A stretch of DNA of 64,000 nt from Oceanobacter mangrovi. GTDB taxonomy: Bacteria; Pseudomonadota; Gammaproteobacteria; Pseudomonadales; Oceanobacteraceae. The notes under the pieces were generated by a model that worked only from the letters and a program-made list of their open reading frames with translations, searched no databases and was not told the DNA's origin. The stretch is taken from positions 186,001-250,000 of the forward strand of contig NZ_JAHXZR010000005.1 in the NCBI RefSeq assembly GCF_019740315.1. Direction: 5' to 3'. Shown piece by piece: positions 1 to 8,511 of the stretch. Both the position numbers and the translations under genes were made by a program. How positions within the stretch are numbered: position 1 is the stretch's first letter; every line of letters starts with the position of its first letter.

Positions 1-1
1 A

Positions 2-790
2 ATGAGCACAGCCAATACCTCAACCGTGACCAACACCGGCCCGGGCAAACCACTGCTGGAAGTGAAAGACCTGCGGGTTGCCTATGGCAAGGTGGAAGCC
101 GTTACCGGCATCGACCTGACCCTGCGCGAAGGCCAGCTGGTGACCGTGATCGGCCCTAACGGTGCGGGCAAGACCACACTGCTGTCTGCCATCATGGGGT
201 TGCTGCCTTCCAAAGGTGAGATCCACTTTGATGGTGAAGACTACGTCAGCCCGGAAATCGAAACCCTGGTCGGTCGCGGCCTTGGTCTGGTCCCGGAAAA
301 GCGTGAGCTGTTCAACACCATGACGGTGGCAGACAACCTGCTACTGGGTGCTTTCCAGCGCTATCGTCGCGGCGATGACAGCTATGAGCAAACCCTCTCC
401 GAGGTTTACAGCCTATTCCCACGGCTGTGGGAACGTCGTCAACAACAGGCCGGTACGCTGTCCGGTGGCGAACGCCAGATGCTTGCCATTGGTCGCGCCA
501 TGATGGGCAAACCACGACTGCTGATGCTGGATGAACCCAGCCTCGGCCTGGCCCCACTGATCACCCGTGAGATTTTCCGCATCTTTGCCGACCTGCGTCG
601 TCAGGGTGTGTCTATTTTGCTGGTTGAGCAGAACGCCCGTGCGGCCCTGAAAGTGGCCGACTACGCCTACGTCCTGGAAGGTGGCCAGATTGCCATGCAA
701 GGCCCGGCGGCCGAACTGGCCAACGACTCACGGGTGATCGAAGCCTATCTGGGTCTGGCCAGCAAACACCAGGAACTGCTGTCGAGCTGA
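2..790 (+). CDS. livF: Branched-chain amino acid-type ABC transporter ATPase (LivF-like)
   Basis: ATP-hydrolysing subunit of a high-affinity importer of the LIV (branched-chain amino acid, amide, urea) class, acting at the cytoplasmic face of the inner membrane. The 262-residue protein has Walker A GPNGAGKTT at residues 51-59, the ABC signature LSGGERQ near 155, Walker B LLMLDEPS near 175 and the switch histidine region LLVEQN. Both its length and the PSLGLAP stretch are typical of LivF rather than LivG. The ATG is at base 2, so its ribosome binding site and the other transporter genes lie outside the window. The neighbouring oxidoreductase and aldolase suggest that the imported compound is catabolised rather than being a plain amino acid; the substrate cannot be told from sequence. 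Confidence 0.9.
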   Translation: MSTANTSTVTNTGPGKPLLEVKDLRVAYGKVEAVTGIDLTLREGQLVTVIGPNGAGKTTLLSAIMGLLPSKGEIHFDGEDYVSPEIETLVGRGLGLVPEKRELFNTMTVADNLLLGAFQRYRRGDDSYEQTLSEVYSLFPRLWERRQQQAGTLSGGERQMLAIGRAMMGKPRLLMLDEPSLGLAPLITREIFRIFADLRRQGVSILLVEQNARAALKVADYAYVLEGGQIAMQGPAAELANDSRVIEAYLGLASKHQELLSS

Positions 791-807
791 CGCCAGCCCG
801 CTGCTGC

Positions 808-825
808 GGGAGCCGCCAGGCTCCC
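808..825 (+). other. Intercistronic hairpin
   Basis: A perfect 7-bp stem (GGGAGCC, loop GCCA, GGCTCCC) lies in the 72-bp gap after the LivF-like gene. No T-run follows, so it is more likely an mRNA-processing or stability hairpin than a terminator. Confidence 0.4.
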
Positions 826-862
826 GACTGAACCAACAACGCAATAAATCTGGAAGCTGAAT

Positions 863-1864
863 ATGAAAATCTGTATTGCCGGTGCCGGGGCGATAGGGTG
901 CACCCTTGCCGCTCGTCTGGCCGAAACAGGTACCACCGTCAACGTGCTGGCCCGTGGCCGCACCCTCGAACAGCTGCGTGCCAACGGCATTCAGCTGAGC
1001 GACCTCGACGGTGAACACCATGTACAGGTTAACGCCAGCGATGATGCCGCTGAACTCGGCCCCCAGGATCTGATTCTGGTGTGTACCAAGGCCCCTGCTC
1101 TGGCTGACGTACTGCAACAGATTCAACCCATGCTGCAGCCAGAGACCATGGTGATTCCGGTAGTCAACGGCGTGCCCTGGTGGTACTTCCGAGGCATTGA
1201 AAGCCGTTTTGCCAACGAAAACATTCGCGCCATTGACCCGGATGGCCTGCTGGACCAGCTGGTACCGGCGCAACACCTGATTGGCGCGGTGGTATTTATT
1301 ACCGCCACCCGCACAGCTCCAGGCCAGGTCAGGTCTGGCAATCCGCATCTGATGATCATGGGTGAGATCAACCACCAGCTGACTGAGCGCCTCGAACAGG
1401 TGCGCCAGCTGATTGAAAGCGCCGGTATTGAAGCCCGCGCCACGGACAATATTCGCGATCAGATCTGGACCAAGATCATCGCCAATCTGACTTCCAACCC
1501 CCTTTCCGTAGTGACCGGTGCAACTCTGGAACAGCTTTACAGCGATCCGCATTTGCAGCCACTGGTACGGCGGATGCTGGATGAAACCCTGCTGACGGCC
1601 GCCTCTCATGGTGCCCGGGTAAGGTTTGATCCACAGACCATTATGGAAATGGGTACCGGTATGGGCGCGGTGAAAACGTCCATGCTGCAGGATTACGAAG
1701 CCGGTGCACCACTCGAACTGGCCAATATTGGCCATGCTGTTGTTGAAATGGCCGAGCGCACCGGCATCGACATGCCAACCACCCGCCAGGTGCTGGCATT
1801 AACCGGGTTTCTGACCGAACGCCAACAGGCCGCAGCCAGAGCACAACGAAGCGCAGAACTATAA
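863..1864 (+). CDS. Ketopantoate reductase family (ApbA/PanE-like) oxidoreductase
   Basis: A 333-residue NADPH-dependent 2-oxoacid reductase of the ApbA/PanE fold. The N-terminus has the Rossmann motif GAGAIG at residues 7-12, then the family segment CTKAPALADVL, an NGVPWW stretch, and the C-terminal helical domain with WTKIIANLTSNPLS, which carries the catalytic lysine of the family. PanE makes pantoate for coenzyme A, but many paralogues act on other 2-keto acids. Its place between an ABC importer ATPase and a class II aldolase points to a catabolic paralogue, so I give no gene symbol. GGAAG sits about 7 bases before the ATG. Probably co-transcribed with the upstream ATPase. Confidence 0.85.
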   Translation: MKICIAGAGAIGCTLAARLAETGTTVNVLARGRTLEQLRANGIQLSDLDGEHHVQVNASDDAAELGPQDLILVCTKAPALADVLQQIQPMLQPETMVIPVVNGVPWWYFRGIESRFANENIRAIDPDGLLDQLVPAQHLIGAVVFITATRTAPGQVRSGNPHLMIMGEINHQLTERLEQVRQLIESAGIEARATDNIRDQIWTKIIANLTSNPLSVVTGATLEQLYSDPHLQPLVRRMLDETLLTAASHGARVRFDPQTIMEMGTGMGAVKTSMLQDYEAGAPLELANIGHAVVEMAERTGIDMPTTRQVLALTGFLTERQQAAARAQRSAEL

Positions 1865-2007
1865 GGCAGTCTCTCTTTAACCGGTTTCAGTTCTGACCAG
1901 CGAAGCCCGGCCAGAACGACTCCGATTAACCAGCTGACTCCAAAACATCGACTGTTAATGAAACAACCTCAACTCAGTAAAGAGATACAGGACTTCAGGA
2001 GAAATTT

Positions 2008-2769
2008 ATGAGCGATACCATGACTCGTCCAGAACACATTAGCGAAGCTGAATGGGAACTGCGCATCAAGCTGGCCCATTGTTATCACCTGGTTGATTTT
2101 TTCGGCTGGACCGAGACCATCTTCAACCATATTTCAGCCCGTTTGCTGGACCAGGACGATTGCTATCTGGTCAACCCGTTCGGCCTGAACTACACCGAAA
2201 TCACCCCGGCCAACCTGATCAAGGTAGACGTTGACGGCAACAAGCTGGACGACTCCCCATACGATGGCAACCCTGCCGGTTTCGCCCTGCACGGTGCCAT
2301 TCACGCGGCTCGTGAAGACATTCACTGTGTGATCCACACACACACTGACGCAGTCTCTGCCGTTGCCGCCAAGCCGAATGGTTTCTCACTGAACAACTTC
2401 TACGGCGCCCAGCTGTTCGGCCGCGTGGGCTTCCACAAGTTCGAAGGCATCACCCTGTTCCAGGACGAAAAAGACCGCATGCTGGCCAGCCTTGGCAGCA
2501 AGCACATCCTGATCCTGCGTAACCACGGCATCGCGGTTGGCGAAATGGACATCGAACGCACCTTCTTCCTGCTCTGGACTGCCCAGCGCGCCGCTGAAAT
2601 CCAGCTGGCTGCCGGTGCAATGGGTGGTGAAGACGTGATTATGGAAGATGCCATTGGCCAGCGTTGTGCTGACCTGACCCAGATGCTGATCAAGGAAAGC
2701 GGTTTTGCTGACAAGTTCTTCAAAGCGATGGTCCGCAAGATGGAAGCTGAGCGTGGTGCTTGCTGGTAA
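2008..2769 (+). CDS. Class II aldolase/adducin family protein
   Basis: A 253-residue cytosolic, metal-dependent class II aldolase/adducin-domain protein. The zinc ligands are visible as HTH (residues 110-112, in IHTHTDAVSAVAA) and a later RNHGIAVGE histidine; NHIS near residue 40 fits the substrate-binding end. Relatives include L-fuculose-phosphate aldolase, ribulose-phosphate epimerase and many uncharacterised enzymes used in catabolic operons. A strong Shine-Dalgarno (AGGAGAAA) precedes the ATG. The 143-bp gap upstream may hold its own promoter. Together with the importer ATPase and reductase it forms a probable uptake-and-breakdown cluster; the substrate is unknown. Confidence 0.88.
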   Translation: MSDTMTRPEHISEAEWELRIKLAHCYHLVDFFGWTETIFNHISARLLDQDDCYLVNPFGLNYTEITPANLIKVDVDGNKLDDSPYDGNPAGFALHGAIHAAREDIHCVIHTHTDAVSAVAAKPNGFSLNNFYGAQLFGRVGFHKFEGITLFQDEKDRMLASLGSKHILILRNHGIAVGEMDIERTFFLLWTAQRAAEIQLAAGAMGGEDVIMEDAIGQRCADLTQMLIKESGFADKFFKAMVRKMEAERGACW

Positions 2770-3087
2770 GCGGCAGGTTTCGACGCAATGAATCAAGCGT
2801 TCTCCGTTAACCGGTAGATAATACCGGTAATGTTTGGAAGCAGCTCACGCATGCCCTACCTTCCTCCCTCCTTCATCGGTTTTGGGTGTGAGTTGCTTCC
2901 CTTTTTATTTTTACTGCTGAATCAGACGATTCTGAACAATCAACGATCAATGCACTGAACGCCACCTCGTCCATCCCCTTGCCAAGCCACCGCCTTCACA
3001 TCAGTCAAGCGATTCCCGACTGTATTAATTGACGGCTTGTATAAGGGTTTTGTAGAGTTTTCGGGCGAACAGAAATAGAGAATTTCA
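2770..3087. other. Intergenic region: terminator plus MarR promoter region
   Basis: 318 bases without a gene. The first half holds ACCGGT twice, 7 bases apart, and the long-loop terminator. The second half should carry the promoter of the MarR gene: TTGACG near 3030 resembles a -35 box and GTCAA/TTGAC half-sites flank it, but I find no convincing -10 at the right spacing. Confidence 0.4.
2836..2913 (+). terminator. Rho-independent terminator with a long loop, after the aldolase gene
   Basis: GGAAGCAGCTCAC (2836-2848) pairs with GTGAGTTGCTTCC (2888-2900), a 13-bp stem with one G-T pair, followed directly by a T-rich tract to 2913. The loop is about 39 bases and pyrimidine-rich, unusually long for a terminator. 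Confidence 0.6.
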
Positions 3088-3567
3088 ATGGCTACAACAC
3101 GCCCCCCACGCAGTCAGCGCTATAACCCGGCCAGTGACGATTTCCATAAGGAAGATTTCCCGTTTTACTGGCTGGCACGTGTTCATGGCCGTTACGCCCT
3201 GGCAATGGAAAAAGCCCTTAAAAAGGTAGGTCTGGATATCCCCCGTTGGCGGATTCTGTTTATTCTGAAAGAGGAAGGTATTTCCAGTATTTCGGAAATT
3301 GCCATTCACGCAATTGCCAAGCTGCCGACCGTAACCAAAACTGTCTATCGCATGAAAGATGACGGGCTGGTAGAAACCCGTCAGAAAAGTGATGACGGCC
3401 GGGTAACAGAAGTAATCATTACCGAAAAAGGCCAACGGGCAATCGAAGTCATTCAGGAAGCCACCCGTGATATTTTCCGCCACAGCTTCAAGGGCATGAC
3501 TGAGGCACAAATCAAACGCCTTAACAAGTTACTCGAACAGCTGTTTCATAACCTGCCGGAACATTGA
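3088..3567 (+). CDS. MarR family transcriptional regulator
   Basis: A 159-residue winged-helix regulator. The DNA-binding core is recognisable in the order ISSISEIAIHAIAKLPTVTKTVYRMKDDGLV followed by the wing with TRQKSDDGRVTEVIITEKG, as in MarR/HpaR-type repressors, and a C-terminal dimerisation helix. MarR proteins usually repress neighbouring transport or catabolic genes and release DNA on binding aromatic or phenolic ligands, so it could control the importer-reductase-aldolase genes just upstream; no operator was identified. It follows a terminator, so it is probably a separate transcript. Confidence 0.88.
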   Translation: MATTRPPRSQRYNPASDDFHKEDFPFYWLARVHGRYALAMEKALKKVGLDIPRWRILFILKEEGISSISEIAIHAIAKLPTVTKTVYRMKDDGLVETRQKSDDGRVTEVIITEKGQRAIEVIQEATRDIFRHSFKGMTEAQIKRLNKLLEQLFHNLPEH

Positions 3568-3613
3568 TTCCGATTTGCCAGCAGTGCAGGCGGGCCGCCT
3601 GCGCTCCCGCTGG

Positions 3614-3916
3614 TTACGGCTTGATCACCAGCTCACCGCTGGCGATCAGGTCAACCATGGTGAAATACATGCTGATGCCCGCCAGCAAAAACAGCAGCGG
3701 AAACAGAATTCCGAATGGCACGCCAATGTTTTTCACCAGCTTGCGAGCCTTGTCATAACCCTGCTGTTCTACCAGATTCTGGCCCTTCTTGTGATTTTTC
3801 AGAAAGCCGTCGATGTCCTGCGAAATACGAATGCCACGTTTCAGCATCAGCACACAGGCCAGCGTCCAGATCATAAAAAACAGCGTAATTGGCCAGGGCA
3901 TGGCGTCCAGATTCAT
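3614..3916 (-). CDS. Small two-helix membrane protein of unknown function
   Basis: A 100-residue protein not recognised. Residues about 6-25 (WPITLFFMIWTLACVLMLKR) and 66-90 form two hydrophobic helices, flanking a basic, polar cytoplasmic or periplasmic loop rich in K and Q. It lies 43 bases downstream of exonuclease I on the same strand and converges with the MarR gene, so it may be read through from sbcB. No function can be assigned. Confidence 0.65.
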   Translation of the reverse strand: MNLDAMPWPITLFFMIWTLACVLMLKRGIRISQDIDGFLKNHKKGQNLVEQQGYDKARKLVKNIGVPFGILFPLLFLLAGISMYFTMVDLIASGELVIKP

Positions 3917-3959
3917 TCAGTTTTCTCTTGTCAGATTCGTTCAGTAATGGGGATTCAAT

Positions 3960-5441
3960 TCAATCGTCGTAGGGATACAAGGACTCGGCGTAGAGCTGTA
4001 AATCCTGGATCCACTGCAGTTTTTTCGGGTCATCCATCACCTGTTGGGCAGCCAGCTGCAATTCACGGGCAAACTGTTCGAAGTTCAGTGCCGGACAATC
4101 CGGGCTGGTATGAAACAACCGCTGACGGCGGAAGTTTTCCCAACGACTGCGTTCCTCGCCTTCAAGGGTTTCCGGGTAATTCCGGGCACGGAAGCGAAAC
4201 AGCATTTCCTCGCCACGAGGATCCTTGAACTGAGCATTCCAGCCCACAAGATCCCAGCCCGAACGCTGATGCAGTTCGTTCATGGTGTTTTTATCGGCAG
4301 GCGAGAAAAAGCCATCGTACAACTGGGCATCCACATCGCTGGCCGGAGCAAAGTCACGCGCCTTGAACAGCTGGTGCAGTTTTGGCCCCAGATCCGGGCC
4401 GTTCTTGATCAGGCCAAGGTGCTTGCGCAGGGTTTCGCCACTGAGATTCCAGCGCTCGGCCTGATCCGGTGTGAGGGTTTTCGCCGGTGCAACAACCGGC
4501 GACTTGTTGATATGCAACTCTTTTAATGGCAAGCGCGTGACACCTTCCGGCAAGTCAGCGGCTTTGCTGAATACCCGCTGCTGAATTTCTTCCACCGACA
4601 GATCAAACAGCGGCGTCGGGTCCTGATGCAGGTCGTAAACAATCACACTGTTTTTGTTGGTCGGATGCCAGCACAGTGGCACCACAATCGCCATACAACC
4701 CTGCTCAACCGGGAACATGCCAGAGATATGCACCAGCGGCTTGTGGTTCTCGACGTCAATCAAATCCGCCACCGCCTGCTTGCGGCGCAGGTCAAAAAGA
4801 TAACGGTATAGCTTGGGCTGTTTGTCACGCACCAGCCGCGCCAGCGCGATGGTGGCCCGTACGTCCGACACCGCATCGTGGGCCTTGCCATGATCAAGAC
4901 CATTGGCAGCGGTCAGGTGTTCCAGACGGAAACTGATGCGGCCTTCGTCGTTGCGCGGCCATTCGATCCCCTCCGGGCGCAGGGCATAGGCGCAACGCAC
5001 CACATCGAGCAGGTCCCAACGCGAATTACCGCCCTGCCATTCACGGGCATAAGGGTCAAAAAAGTTGCGATACAGGGTGTTGCGGGTGAACTCATCATCA
5101 AAACGAATGCTGTTGTAGCCCGCTGCACAGGTGCCCGGCACTGAAAACACTTCGTTGATCTGACGGATGAAATCGACTTCGGCGATGCCTTTTTGCTGAC
5201 ATTCCTGCGGAGTGATGCCCGTCGTCAGAATTGCCTGCGGATGCGGCAGATAGTCATCGCTCTGGCGGCAGAAAATCTCCACCGGAGCCTCGATTTCATT
5301 GAGGTCTTCGTCGGTACGAATACCGGCAAACTGGGCCGGACGGTCCCATGCCGGACTGGTTCCAAAAGTTTCATAGTCATACCAGACGATACTGCTCACG
5401 CACGGCTCCTGCGAGTCTACAATCAGTTGCGGGGTCGCCAT
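3960..5441 (-). CDS. sbcB: Exodeoxyribonuclease I
   Basis: 3'-5' single-strand DNA exonuclease used in recombination and mismatch repair; it binds SSB. The 493-residue protein matches E. coli ExoI along its length: the exonuclease domain begins YDYETFGTSPAWDRPAQFAGIRTD (catalytic D22 and E24), continues with TGITPQE, GYNSIRFDDEFTRN, WDLLDVVRCAYALRPEGI and the HDAVSDVRATIALARLV segment of the DEDDh site, then the SH3-like domain (KPLVHISGMFP) and the helical C-terminus (FRARNYPETL). Length fits the family (about 475). The ATG at 5441 is the only sensible start. It is divergent from the DUF349 gene. Confidence 0.97.
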   Translation of the reverse strand: MATPQLIVDSQEPCVSSIVWYDYETFGTSPAWDRPAQFAGIRTDEDLNEIEAPVEIFCRQSDDYLPHPQAILTTGITPQECQQKGIAEVDFIRQINEVFSVPGTCAAGYNSIRFDDEFTRNTLYRNFFDPYAREWQGGNSRWDLLDVVRCAYALRPEGIEWPRNDEGRISFRLEHLTAANGLDHGKAHDAVSDVRATIALARLVRDKQPKLYRYLFDLRRKQAVADLIDVENHKPLVHISGMFPVEQGCMAIVVPLCWHPTNKNSVIVYDLHQDPTPLFDLSVEEIQQRVFSKAADLPEGVTRLPLKELHINKSPVVAPAKTLTPDQAERWNLSGETLRKHLGLIKNGPDLGPKLHQLFKARDFAPASDVDAQLYDGFFSPADKNTMNELHQRSGWDLVGWNAQFKDPRGEEMLFRFRARNYPETLEGEERSRWENFRRQRLFHTSPDCPALNFEQFARELQLAAQQVMDDPKKLQWIQDLQLYAESLYPYDD

Positions 5442-5620
5442 GTTACCAGTTTCTGAGGCCCAAATCGGCCCTCTTCCGGTAGCATCGGTTTATCCTGCAA
5501 CAACGACCATGACAGACAGCCAATACTTTTACACACTTCCCTAAATGTTCGCGGCCTGTACAATGGCCACGCTTTTTAATTTGTAACGATTTATTGCGAC
5601 AAGTTGGATGGATCAGCTCG

Positions 5621-8326
5621 ATGTCTTTACTCAAGAAGTTTCTGAAGCCAGGTAAACCCAAGTGGCAACACGATGACCCGGCCGTCCGCAAGCAAGCGCT
5701 GGCGGACCTTCCCCACGAGCAAATCCTCCAGTTTATCGACATCGAACCGTCGGCAGAATTGCGTCTGCAAGCGGTACAACGACTGTCTGATGAAGCCGTG
5801 CTGGAAAAACTGCTGGCCCACAACCACGACGACGTGCGCGAAGCCGCCCGTAATCACTGGCTCGGCATGTTGATGCCTGCGGGCAAGGATCTGGCCAGCA
5901 TCTCGGTCAGTGCCACACTGGTGCGTATTGCCGGTCTGACCCGTGACGATGAACTGCGGTTGCAGGCTATCGCCCGTATCACCGACCAGCAGGAACGCCT
6001 CGCCATTGCCCGTCAGCATCCGGTCGCCCGGGTGCGCCTGACCGCAGCGGAAGGCATTGATGACTATCAGCTGTTACAGCAGCTGCTGGATCATGCCCAG
6101 GGCAAGGACAAAGCCGTTTACCGTCTCTGCAAGGACCGTCTGGCAGCGGCCAAAGCAGCTGCCGATGCCAAGGCTGAACAGCAACAAAAAATCCAGAATG
6201 TGCTGGAACAGGCGGCCTATCTGAACCGTATTGGTTATGGCCCTGAATTCAACGGCCGCCTGCAGGTTTTGACGCGCCAGCGCGAAGAATTTGCCAGCGC
6301 CATGGATGCCGACCAGCAAGCCCGTCTCGACAGCGAGCTGCAACAGGCCCGCGCGGTACTGCAACAGCACGAGCAAGAAGAACAACGTCGTGCCGATGCC
6401 GAACGGCTGGCTGCGGCTGCCCAACAGCGCCAGCTGGAATTGCTGGAGCAATTGCAGCAAGTAGTGAAACCAGCAGCCGCTGCGGATCAGCTGCAGCAAA
6501 GTCTGCACGAGATCGACAGCGCCTGGCACAGCAGCCTGGTCGACCACAAACCAGAGCAACAGCAGCTGCGTCTGTTTGAAAACACCCTGCAGCAAGGCAT
6601 GGCGCTGCACAGCGCGCTGGCCAGCTACAACGACAATGACAGTCAGCTGGAACAATGGCTGCAACAGGATCTGCCTGCCGATATGAAAGGCTTGCAGCAG
6701 GTTATCCGCAGCGGCAAGGACTGGCTGGGCCTGTTCAAGTGGCCTGCCGATCTGCCACAGCCGGAATGGCTGGCCGCCCTGCGTGGCAAATGTCAGCTGG
6801 CCGAAGCCCAGCTGGCCAACCTGCAAGACCAGCAGACTGCCCGTATTGACCAGATTGACCAGCAACTCAGCAAGCTCGAAAAGTTGCTCGACGAAGGTCA
6901 CCTGAAAGATGCCAGCAAATTCTATGGTCAGGTCAATCACGCCCTGCGTCAGATCGACCATAAATCGGCCCAGCGCTTCCAGCACCGCATCAAGGCGGTT
7001 GGTGCCCGGCTGAGTGAAATGCGTGACTGGCAGGGTTATGTCACCACGCCGAAAAAAGAAGCCCTGTGCGAAGAGATGGAAGCCCTGATCGGCGTTGAAA
7101 TCGCCCCCGAATCACTGGCCAACAAGATCCAGGCACTGCAGGAAGAATGGAAAACCCTCAACACCAGTCAACCTGATAAGGAGTTGTGGGAACGCTTCCA
7201 GATCGCTGGCGACAAGGCATTTGAACCTTGCCGAGCCTGGTACGCCGAGGCGGCCCAGCAGCGTGAGCTGAACATCACCTTGCGTAACCAGCTGATTGAT
7301 GAACTGAGCCAGTACGAAGCCAATCTCGACTGGAGCAGCGCCGACTGGAAAGTGGTCCAGAAAACCCTCGAAGCAGCCCGTGAAACCTTCCGCGGCTACT
7401 CGCCGGTTGAACGTGGTGCCCATCGTGACACCCAGAGCCGCTTCCATTCCATCTGCGACAAGATCTACGCCCACCTGAAGGCAGAATACGATCGTAACCT
7501 GGCGACCAAGTCCAGCCTGGCGGACACCGCTGCCCAGTTGCTGCAGCAGGAAGATCTGACCGGCGTCGTCGATCAGATCAAACAGCTGCAGCAGCAATGG
7601 AAACAGGTCGGTGTAACCCCACGGGCGGCCGACCAGAAACTGTGGCGCCAATTCCGCAGTAATTGCGATGCGATTTTTGCCCGTCTGGATGAACAGCGTG
7701 CGGAACGTAAATCGGCTATTGATCATCAGGTCAGTGCCGCTGAAGCTCTGGTTCAACAGGCCCAGGCATTGCTCGACAGCGATATCGCGGACGATGAACT
7801 GCAACAACAGCTGCAGCAGATCGAACAGGAATTTGCCGCCGTGGAACTGCCACGTGGTGCCCATCAGCGTCTGCGCAAAGCCCTGAGCGACGTTGCCAAC
7901 ACCCTTCACGAGCGCGAAGAAGCCCTGCTGGCTGAAGAAGATCGTCAACGCTGGCAAGGCCTGCTCGATAACCTTGTGGCCATCGCCAATGCTGACGAAA
8001 CCCAGTGGCAACAGGCCGAGGCGCTGCCAGAAGGATATTCGCAGAAAGAGTTTGAACAACGCTGGCAACAAGCCGGGCAGTTTACCAATGCGTCTGCTGA
8101 AGCTCGCGACCTGTGCATCCGGATGGAAATCCTCGCCGAGCAGGAATCCCCTGCCAGCGACCAGAACCGCCGCATGGAACTGCAGGTGCAGCGCCTGGCA
8201 GAAGCCATGGGTCAGGCGGTCAGCCGCGATGCTGAACGCGCCAGCCTGGTAAGCCAATGGTTGCTGACCAGTTCGGATACTGACCAGCAGCAGCGTTTCC
8301 TGAACGCCCTGCAAGCCAGTCTGTAA
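5621..8326 (+). CDS. DUF349 domain-containing coiled-coil protein
   Basis: A 901-residue cytosolic protein. The first 180 residues look like HEAT-type helical repeats (ALADLPHEQILQFIDIEPSAELRLQAVQRL and similar units), followed by long glutamine-rich coiled coils and then tandem DUF349 units recognisable by repeated blocks such as LWERFQIAGDKAF and LWRQFRSNCDAIFARL. The function of DUF349 is not established. I chose the ATG at 5621 (MSLLKKFLKPGKPKW); an in-frame TTG at 5594 would add 9 residues with little support. It is divergent from sbcB and ends at a strong terminator, so it is probably monocistronic. Confidence 0.85.
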   Translation: MSLLKKFLKPGKPKWQHDDPAVRKQALADLPHEQILQFIDIEPSAELRLQAVQRLSDEAVLEKLLAHNHDDVREAARNHWLGMLMPAGKDLASISVSATLVRIAGLTRDDELRLQAIARITDQQERLAIARQHPVARVRLTAAEGIDDYQLLQQLLDHAQGKDKAVYRLCKDRLAAAKAAADAKAEQQQKIQNVLEQAAYLNRIGYGPEFNGRLQVLTRQREEFASAMDADQQARLDSELQQARAVLQQHEQEEQRRADAERLAAAAQQRQLELLEQLQQVVKPAAAADQLQQSLHEIDSAWHSSLVDHKPEQQQLRLFENTLQQGMALHSALASYNDNDSQLEQWLQQDLPADMKGLQQVIRSGKDWLGLFKWPADLPQPEWLAALRGKCQLAEAQLANLQDQQTARIDQIDQQLSKLEKLLDEGHLKDASKFYGQVNHALRQIDHKSAQRFQHRIKAVGARLSEMRDWQGYVTTPKKEALCEEMEALIGVEIAPESLANKIQALQEEWKTLNTSQPDKELWERFQIAGDKAFEPCRAWYAEAAQQRELNITLRNQLIDELSQYEANLDWSSADWKVVQKTLEAARETFRGYSPVERGAHRDTQSRFHSICDKIYAHLKAEYDRNLATKSSLADTAAQLLQQEDLTGVVDQIKQLQQQWKQVGVTPRAADQKLWRQFRSNCDAIFARLDEQRAERKSAIDHQVSAAEALVQQAQALLDSDIADDELQQQLQQIEQEFAAVELPRGAHQRLRKALSDVANTLHEREEALLAEEDRQRWQGLLDNLVAIANADETQWQQAEALPEGYSQKEFEQRWQQAGQFTNASAEARDLCIRMEILAEQESPASDQNRRMELQVQRLAEAMGQAVSRDAERASLVSQWLLTSSDTDQQQRFLNALQASL

Positions 8327-8363
8327 GCCATCCGGCTAACGGCCTGTTAATGGTGATTTAAGA

Positions 8364-8399
8364 AGCCCGGTTTAACCTGTGTTAAACCGGGCTTTTTAT
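8364..8399 (+). terminator. Rho-independent terminator after the DUF349 gene
   Basis: A perfect 13-bp stem (AGCCCGGTTTAAC / GTTAAACCGGGCT) with a CTGT loop, then TTTTTATT. One of the clearest terminators in the window. Confidence 0.92.
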
Positions 8400-8511
8400 T
8401 GGCTGTCCCATCGTCACCACCATAGTCGCCACGAACACTGAACTTCCGCTGCTGCGACTATTCGAACCCTATCCAGCCCCGTAAGCCAAGCAATATTCAC
8501 GGAGTGAAACC

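Noticed and set aside
728-1735. 335-residue frame on the minus strand across the reductase gene
   Set aside because: Antisense to a well-supported ketopantoate reductase-like gene, with no recognisable domain; a shadow of GC-rich codon bias.
3575-4228. 217-residue plus-strand frame across the small membrane gene and sbcB
   Set aside because: Antisense to both genes; no ribosome site.
7112-8314. 400-residue minus-strand frame inside the DUF349 gene
   Set aside because: Antisense shadow of the coiled-coil repeats.
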